A DNA stretch of 35,732 nucleotides, from contig MSJI02000952.1 in the NCBI GenBank assembly GCA_001931905.2, positions 1-35,732 on the forward strand, read 5' to 3'. Positions 30,396-35,732 of the stretch are shown one piece after another. Below the pieces are notes generated by a model that did no database searches, was not told where the DNA came from, and saw nothing but the letters and a program-made list of their open reading frames with translations. Source of the DNA: Cladosporium sp. IMV 00045. Lineage: Eukaryota; Ascomycota; Dothideomycetes; Cladosporiales; Cladosporiaceae. The first letter of the stretch is position 1; each line of letters begins with the position of its first letter. Both the position numbers and the translations under genes were made by a program.

Positions 30396-32030
30396 GCGAT
30401 GTCAAGATTCGCTTGGCTTGAATTGCTGCTGGAGTATAACAGAACAAAAGCCAGGGACAAGCGTTGGGCACACCATAGGAACACAGAATCTGACGGCTAG
30501 GGCAAAGGTTGGGGGTGAGAAAATATCTGTCAGCACCTTGTCGCTTCGCTACGCGCAAGTGCGGCCGCTGCGGATTGCTTTGCTTTTCCTCGATCGCCTG
30601 TCGGACGTTCACCTGAAAGGCTGAAGTGGCTCGAGTGGCTACAGTGCATGACTCCACCGAGGGCGCGCAATGGCACGATCCGGTCATGCCTACTGTCCCT
30701 TGCTGGTATAGCTACAGAGCTCGCGCGCTTGCTGAGGTGGTCTGGCTCGTTCTCAAAGCCCCATGGCTCCAGCTACGCCCTTAGGGCGACATTGGCGCAG
30801 ATGTTGGATCAGCATCCGATGGTCCCCGATATTACTGCCCTCGCGTCTTGGTTTCGAGATTGATGCATGGAATTGTCTGGGCTTTTGATGGATTCCTCGG
30901 TGTTTCCAGGCGGCACGAACAGAGAACACCATGGGATCGTCTCATACTCTCAGCCTTGTAGGTACAGGGTTGTTCTTCACAGGGACCAGTTTGAGGAGAT
31001 ACACATGGACAGCCGAGTTCTACATATGCCGTGAGGATGATCTTTGACGCAAACATGGCTGTAGCGCGATGGCGTGCTCGCGATGCTCGCATGTTCTTCT
31101 GCTAGCACCAGGGAATGAACGGACGCATGCTTATCTGGACCTCATGTCGCATGTCTCGACCCCCACGTTCTTCTGCTAGTGTTTTCTCTTTGATGTTCTT
31201 ACCCACGCGACAACAACGAATGCTGTGCTAACAACATGACATATGCCTCCCCTGATCCCGTGACGTAGCTTGTCTGCGGTCGAACGGCTCACCCTCCGAT
31301 GCTGCTTCCGGCAAAACTGCCCCGGACCTATCTCCGCATCAGCCGCACGCAACAAAGGGCGAGACGCGAGACAAACATCTTCGATGCCAAAGTCAATGCA
31401 GGCGACACCGGCAAATCAATCGAGTCGTAATTCGCCCAGACTCCGTCAGCCATACACGCACGCGCAAAGAGGTCACTTTACAAGTTTGGATCTAACGCGA
31501 GGGCAGCCGCGCTCTAGGATCCATGGCCAATCCACTATTCGTCAATTTTCCCGTGCAGTATCCGTTGGGTGCCCTGTCATAGGCCGAGCAGAGGGCCGAA
31601 CGCCTTTGTTCCCTGCTCTGCGACCCTGTCTCGCCGGATTCACCCACCAAAGCTCGCAAAGTTCGATGTGGCGCTGCAAGCCTACCCACTCGTCCCCTCC
31701 CACCCTGGGAATCACTTGCAGAGCCCAGGTCCGTCCAACGACGCCGGACCACTTACTACTGTCGAGACGTGGAGATCACCTCCTCACCTGTGACAAGTAT
31801 ATTCGTAACCGAGCCTTACGAGCCTCGATAAATTCACGCACGCTTTGCAGAGACTGCAAGTTGTCAATTCCTCCCAACACCCCTCCTCCGAAGTTTATCA
31901 CTACTTCAAGGAAAACACTTCAATTCCACCACATCTTCATTGCAACACTTTCAACATCAAAGCCACGACGAAGGCCGGCAAATCTTGAAATATCAGTACT
32001 GCCTTCGGCCGCCTTTACCCACCCACCACA
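30396..32030. other. 1.6-kb intergenic, upstream of the sulfotransferase-like gene
   Basis: A plus-strand frame open from about 31270 to 32196 overlaps exon 1 of the next gene in another frame. It is rich in Ser, Arg, Pro, Thr and Gln, has no domain and ignores the splice site used by the real gene, so I treat it as chance. A 13-bp direct repeat GTTCTTCTGCTAG occurs near 31093 and 31168. The last 150 bp before the ATG at 32031 are C/A-rich with few G, as in fungal leaders. No tRNA or transposon remnant seen. Confidence 0.45.
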
Positions 32031-33579
32031 ATGTCGACAAAACCCATCTTTGTCGCTACGCACCCGCGAGCATGTTCAACAGCGTTCGAGAGGGTACGCG
32101 AGTCACCGATCTGATATCCATCCAGCGTTGAATCTCCCCTGCGCGCAAAGTCGCAAGCAGGAGGAGATGGCTGACCTAAAGCGCAGGTCTTCATGACCCG
32201 CACCAACACCCTCACCTGCGTCCACGAGCCCTTCGGCGACGCTTTCTACTTCGGTCCTGAGCGTCTGGGCACCAGGTACCTTGACGATGAGGCTGCGAGG
32301 AAGGAGTCGGGTTTTGCCGACTCCACTTTCAAGACGATTCTTGATCGTATTGACAGTGAGGCTCCAGATGTAAGTGTCACAGCAAGATTTCATTATCGTT
32401 AGTGGTGTCATGGATCCGTTGTGCTGTGCTTTTTGCAAGTGCTGCTTCGATTTTTCGGACCTATCGGTTTCGATGAATGCGACCGTAGAGCATGGCTTTG
32501 GTCGGCACCCATGATTGAACGGAGGATGCAGCGACACATTGATGACAGCGATTTTCTGTGCATCTCGCATCACCGCCTGCTGCACATTCCACTATCATTG
32601 CAGCCGTTCGCCAAATGTCATCTACATGCCAGCAGACGCTAACGATCAAATCGCAGGGCAAGCGTGTTTTCATCAAAGACATCACGCACTATCTCGTGCC
32701 ACCGAACAAGCAGGCCGCACGCATCGCTCCTTCGCTGCGCATCCCCAAGCGCGGCGTCGGCACCGATGACAAGGGTGTCAGTGCGAACGGCGAGGGCGCT
32801 GAAGCTGATGACAAGGACTCCGGCATCGTGATGCCAGACAGCCGTCCCAACAGCCCACCCTTCCCGTACGCCACTCCAGCCGAGCCTAATAACCCGACTG
32901 TCATGCCCAAGGAGTTGTTGGAGAAGTTCCACTTCACCTTCCTTATCCGCCACCCGCGCAACTCCATTCCCAGCTATTACCGCTGCTGCGTGCCGCCGCT
33001 CGTCGAAAAGACCGGCTTCAACGACTTCATGCCGGAAGAAGCCGGCTACGACGAGCTCCGCCGCACCTTCGACTACCTCAGGGAATCCGGCATCGTCGGC
33101 CCCAAGGTCTGCGGTGAGGCCGACAACGGCGCGGTCGCGAAGCCAGGCAGCGTCGAGATCTGCGTCCTGGACGCCGATGACCTCCTCGACGACCCGGAAG
33201 GCATGCTCAGGCAGTACTGCGCGTCCGTCGGGATCGAGTTCGACATGTCGATGCTCAACTGGGACACTGAGGAAGAGCACCAGCACGCCAAGGACGCGTT
33301 CGAGAAGTGGAACGGCTTCCACGAGGACGCCATCCACTCCAAGGACCTGAAGCCCAGAGCCACCGTAAGTCTTTGAATTTTGGCTGGTCTTCCGCATCAG
33401 CCATCAAACAGCTAATAACCGGACAGAAGAAAATCCCGAAACCCGACGAGAAATTGTTCGCCGAGTGGACCGAGGCCTACGGCGAGAAGGCCGCCAATGT
33501 CATCCGTGACACCGTCGCTGCCAACGTCGCCGATTATGAGTACCTCAAGCAGTTCGCCATCAAGCCGACTCGCGCTTGA
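32031..33579 (+). CDS. P-loop sulfotransferase-like protein
   Basis: Four exons, 32031-32093, 32187-32369, 32657-33364 and 33427-33579, give 368 residues. All introns are in phase 0 (GTACGC, GTAAGT and GTAAGT donors; the last two have CTAAC and CTAAT branches); intron 2 is 287 nt, the longest in the window. Exon 1 codes the phosphosulfate-binding P-loop-like start PIFVATHPRACSTAFERVF. The second signature FLIRHPRNSIPSYYR matches the 3'-phosphate (PAPS) motif RxPxxxxxS of the sulfotransferase superfamily. A low-complexity insert of about 45 residues (GVGTDDKGVSANGEGAEADD) separates them. Fungal relatives are annotated only as P-loop NTPase or sulfotransferase family; the acceptor is unknown and some members may lack activity. 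No signal peptide, so probably cytosolic. Confidence 0.85.
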
Positions 33580-34623
33580 GGTGGGCTCATCTCCCTTGTT
33601 GTCGTTTTTATAATTGATGTGGTGCTCCTTGTTTTCTTCTTCTTTACTTCACCTTTACGATGAAACGAGACTTGTGTGTTTTTGCAAGGCAGTTTTGGCT
33701 GCCAGAGAAATCCGACACGCCACCAAAAAAAAGAATGTCAAGGGCAATGTCCCAGAGTGCAACAGGGAAATGATTTAGGAGATATCGTATCGTTGGCGAC
33801 ACAGATTGATATGTTAAGTAACAACGGGTTAATGCAGGAAATGGGAATTGGATCAGTTTTGGTTTTTGAAAGTTGTCTTGCCGGAATAGCACGCCATTGA
33901 TTGTGTGATTGATGGCGTGATTTGCGTATAATGGCGTGCTTGCTTCGCCCACGCCTCACCTCCACTCTCTGATCAACACGTGATCCATAACACGCTGTGT
34001 GCCTTGAGAGCATGTTGATATCACGATCCTTAGGTATGCGAATGATTTGACGTTCGTGACGGTGCTCTTTGCGAAGATAGTAGAGGGATACTGGACGGAT
34101 CCCATTTCATGTATAGCCTGCACATCCTCGAGCGGAGCTCGTGCTCCCTTCTCCAAGCAACGCCACCGAGGGTACTTGGGAGTAGACATGCCGCCGTGGT
34201 ACGACTGGTTATACTGAAGATGTCCATACATCTCATCACAGCCTTTATGTAGGCCACCAAGATTGCTTTGGATGTAAGCCATAAATGGTGACCACGACCT
34301 GATCTGTGATCGTTGCATTATTGAGTGGAAGGCGGCGGAGAAGAGCGGGGCATCTTCTCTCGATCGAGAGCGGGGCGCATCATCATCAACGACAGAGCTC
34401 GACTACATGTATACATCGTTAATAATCGAGCTTCAGACTAAATCAATGGTATAAAACCATTGACTTCCCGTGTCCTACCAACCCCATCTTCTCCATCGAT
34501 ACTACCGAGAAAGACTTCCAAATTCAAACAATCACCGATAACCACCAACAGCTAGCAAAACAACCACCAAAGACCACAAGATCACGGAATCATAACGCAC
34601 AACCCACAAAACAAATCGCAACA
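33580..34623. promoter_or_regulatory. 1-kb upstream region of the SDR gene
   Basis: This contains the 3' flank of the sulfotransferase-like gene, then the SDR promoter. An E-box-like CACGTG lies at 33977-33982 between short GATCA/TGATC arms. A perfect 14-bp palindrome (CTCTCGATCGAGAG) lies at 34357-34370. A TATAAAA at 34451-34457 is nested in an inverted repeat. The last 120 bp before the ATG are A/C-rich and almost free of T and G runs, as in well-expressed fungal leaders. A minus-strand frame of 120 codons (34318-33956) has no recognised domain and is not called. Confidence 0.5.
34444..34464 (+). promoter_or_regulatory. TATA box inside a perfect inverted repeat
   Basis: Arms TCAATGGT (34444-34451) and ACCATTGA (34457-34464) are exact reverse complements with a 5-nt loop, and together contain TATAAAA (34451-34457). 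The box is 167 bp before the SDR start codon, at a usual fungal distance allowing for a leader of about 100-130 nt. Confidence 0.65.
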
Positions 34624-35373
34624 ATGACAACCCCCAATAACATCCTAATCTACGGCGGCGCCGGCAAAGTCGCTCAGCACCTCACGCGCCAGCTGTCCGC
34701 CCTCCCCTCCCACACAGTCCACAACATCATCCGCTCCCCCACCCAAGCGCCCCTCATAACCTCCCTGGGCGGGCACCCCATCGTGAGCAGCATCGAAGAA
34801 AGCACCGTCGCCTCCATGGCCGCCACAATGAGCAGCACAAACGCCAGCGCCATAATCTGGAGCGCCGGCGCGGGAGGCGGCAACCCTGACAGGACGCGCG
34901 CGGTGGACCGCGACGGCGCGATCAAGTGCATGCATGCCGCTGCGCAAGCGGGCGTGAGGCGCTTCATCATGGTTTCTGCGGTGGACGTACGAGATCGCGA
35001 GATGCCGGAGCCGGAGTGGTACGACGACGCGGACCGGGAGAGGAGTAAGGGCATGTGGGGTGCGATCGGGCCGTATATGGCCGCGAAGCTGGAAGCGGAT
35101 ATGGAGTTGTTGTCTGGGAGCGGGTTGGAGTGGACGATTGTGCGGCCTGGTGGGCTTAGTGAGGAGCCTGGGACGGGGAGGGTGGAGGCGGGGAAAGTTC
35201 ATTTGGGACGCAGGATTAGTAGGGAGGATGTGGCGGGGGTGGTGGTGGAGTGTTTGAGGGAGAAGGGGACGGTGGGGTTGGCGTTTGATGTTGTGGGTGG
35301 GGAGACGGGGATTGGGGAGGCGGTCAGGGGGGTGGTGGAGGGGAGGGTGGATACTTTTGAGGGAAGGCATTGA
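34624..35373 (+). CDS. Atypical short-chain dehydrogenase/reductase (NAD(P)-binding, NmrA/SDR_a5-like)
   Basis: Intronless, 249 residues from the ATG at 34624, preceded by a TATA box and an A/C-rich leader. The N-terminus ILIYGGAGKVAQHLTRQL is the glycine-rich Rossmann dinucleotide motif (GGxGxxA form of atypical SDRs). SAIIWSAGAGGG, the GVRRFIMVSAVDV strand, YMAAKLEAD (YxxxK) and LEWTIVRPGGLSEEPGTGRV match SDR_a5/YwnB-type NAD(P)H-binding proteins, with ISREDVAGVVVECL and FDVVGGETGI near the end. Length fits the family. Such proteins act as flavin or quinone reductases or as redox sensors; the substrate here cannot be told. The coding strand is C-rich in the first third and G-rich in the last third. 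Confidence 0.88.
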   Translation: MTTPNNILIYGGAGKVAQHLTRQLSALPSHTVHNIIRSPTQAPLITSLGGHPIVSSIEESTVASMAATMSSTNASAIIWSAGAGGGNPDRTRAVDRDGAIKCMHAAAQAGVRRFIMVSAVDVRDREMPEPEWYDDADRERSKGMWGAIGPYMAAKLEADMELLSGSGLEWTIVRPGGLSEEPGTGRVEAGKVHLGRRISREDVAGVVVECLREKGTVGLAFDVVGGETGIGEAVRGVVEGRVDTFEGRH

Positions 35374-35732
35374 GACCGAGGTGAGAAGAAGGGTGGGATT
35401 CTGAGGTGGTATGGTAGACTAGTTACGGTGTGCTGTGAAGGCAGGTATGGAACAGATATTGCAGGCTTCGTGATGCAGAGTTCCTGAAGTGCCGTGATCC
35501 AACAACGAAAATCGGAGAAGAAAGAGGAAAGGAAATTAGACGAAATCAAAAGACGCCAATCGCTAAACCCGACAAAAATCCACTTAAGTTTTGCGAAAAA
35601 GAAAACCATCGCCTACATGAGAAACGGGTATACAAAGAGAGAAAAAGGAAAAGAAAAGCTTCCCTCAAGAAAAGCGTCATTAGTAACGTAGCTTGCCAAC
35701 CAAGCCAAAAGTATAGGCCGTTTCACGTTCCT
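35374..35732. other. Right-end intergenic
   Basis: This is the 3' flank of the SDR gene running to the window edge. It is A/G-rich on the plus strand at 35500-35670. No gene or motif is supported. Confidence 0.4.

Noticed and set aside
31270..32196. Plus-strand frame of 308 codons
   Set aside because: It overlaps sulfotransferase exon 1 in another frame, is Ser/Arg/Pro/Gln-rich with no domain, and runs through a well-supported intron.
33956..34318. Minus-strand frame of 120 codons with an ATG, upstream of the SDR gene
   Set aside because: It has a mildly protein-like composition but no family, and the CACGTG promoter-like site falls inside it. Not enough to call a gene.
1..35732. Secondary-metabolite cluster, CRISPR array or mobile element
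   Set aside because: No synthase, tailoring set, transporter or pathway regulator occurs together; no spaced repeats; no transposase or LTR pair seen.

Overview
This window is nuclear DNA from a filamentous ascomycete (Pezizomycotina). A Dothideomycete is my best guess, from the protein families and the general look, but no marker gene here proves it. The evidence for a fungus is: short spliceosomal introns (mostly 50-100 nt) with GTRNGY-like donors, CTAAC/CTGAC branch sites and YAG acceptors; mono-cistronic genes on both strands; secreted enzymes with Kex2-type sites; and families such as SDA1, DUF1770, a fused MoaA-MoaC and 2EXR/F-box-like proteins. No tRNA, rRNA, CRISPR array or intact transposon was found.

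Layout, left to right: GFA/CENP-V-type zinc protein (+, 41-565); secreted Pmu1-like histidine phosphatase (-, 639-1883); bifunctional molybdopterin precursor gene MoaA-MoaC (-, 2562-5070); GH55 exo-beta-1,3-glucanase (-, 5727-8102); about 2.2 kb with no supportable gene; class I/II aminotransferase (-, 10333-12063); a 2EXR/F-box-like gene broken by an in-frame TGA (-, 12385-13517); the 60S biogenesis factor SDA1 (+, 14056-16320); an unrecognised reading frame broken by three in-frame stops (+, 16807-18042); SMP-30/gluconolactonase-like secreted protein (-, 18134-19408); coiled-coil protein (-, 19892-22026); PP2C phosphatase (-, 22603-24315); Xaa-Pro aminopeptidase (-, 24876-26453); GPI-type thaumatin-like protein (+, 26969-28234); calcineurin B (-, 28765-29588); DUF1770 protein (+, 29847-30395); P-loop sulfotransferase-like protein (+, 32031-33579); and an atypical SDR (+, 34624-35373).

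The genes do not form a pathway or cluster. They are a mosaic of housekeeping genes (SDA1, calcineurin B, MoaA-MoaC, PP2C, aminopeptidase P) and secreted or cell-wall genes (GH55, thaumatin-like, SMP-30-like, phosphatase). I do not see a convincing new multi-gene system. The observations most worth following are: (i) a splice donor placed on the terminal Gly-Gly of MoaA, so that splicing gives a MoaA-MoaC fusion and intron retention gives a free MoaA ending in GG; (ii) two reading frames broken only by nonsense codons, one of them at three positions that each fit a CpA-to-TpA change; (iii) a strong reversal of G/C strand skew inside five genes (C-rich 5' part, G-rich 3' part on the coding strand); and (iv) a TATA box inside a perfect inverted repeat. 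Exon coordinates were read by hand from splice signals and reading phase, with no transcript support.
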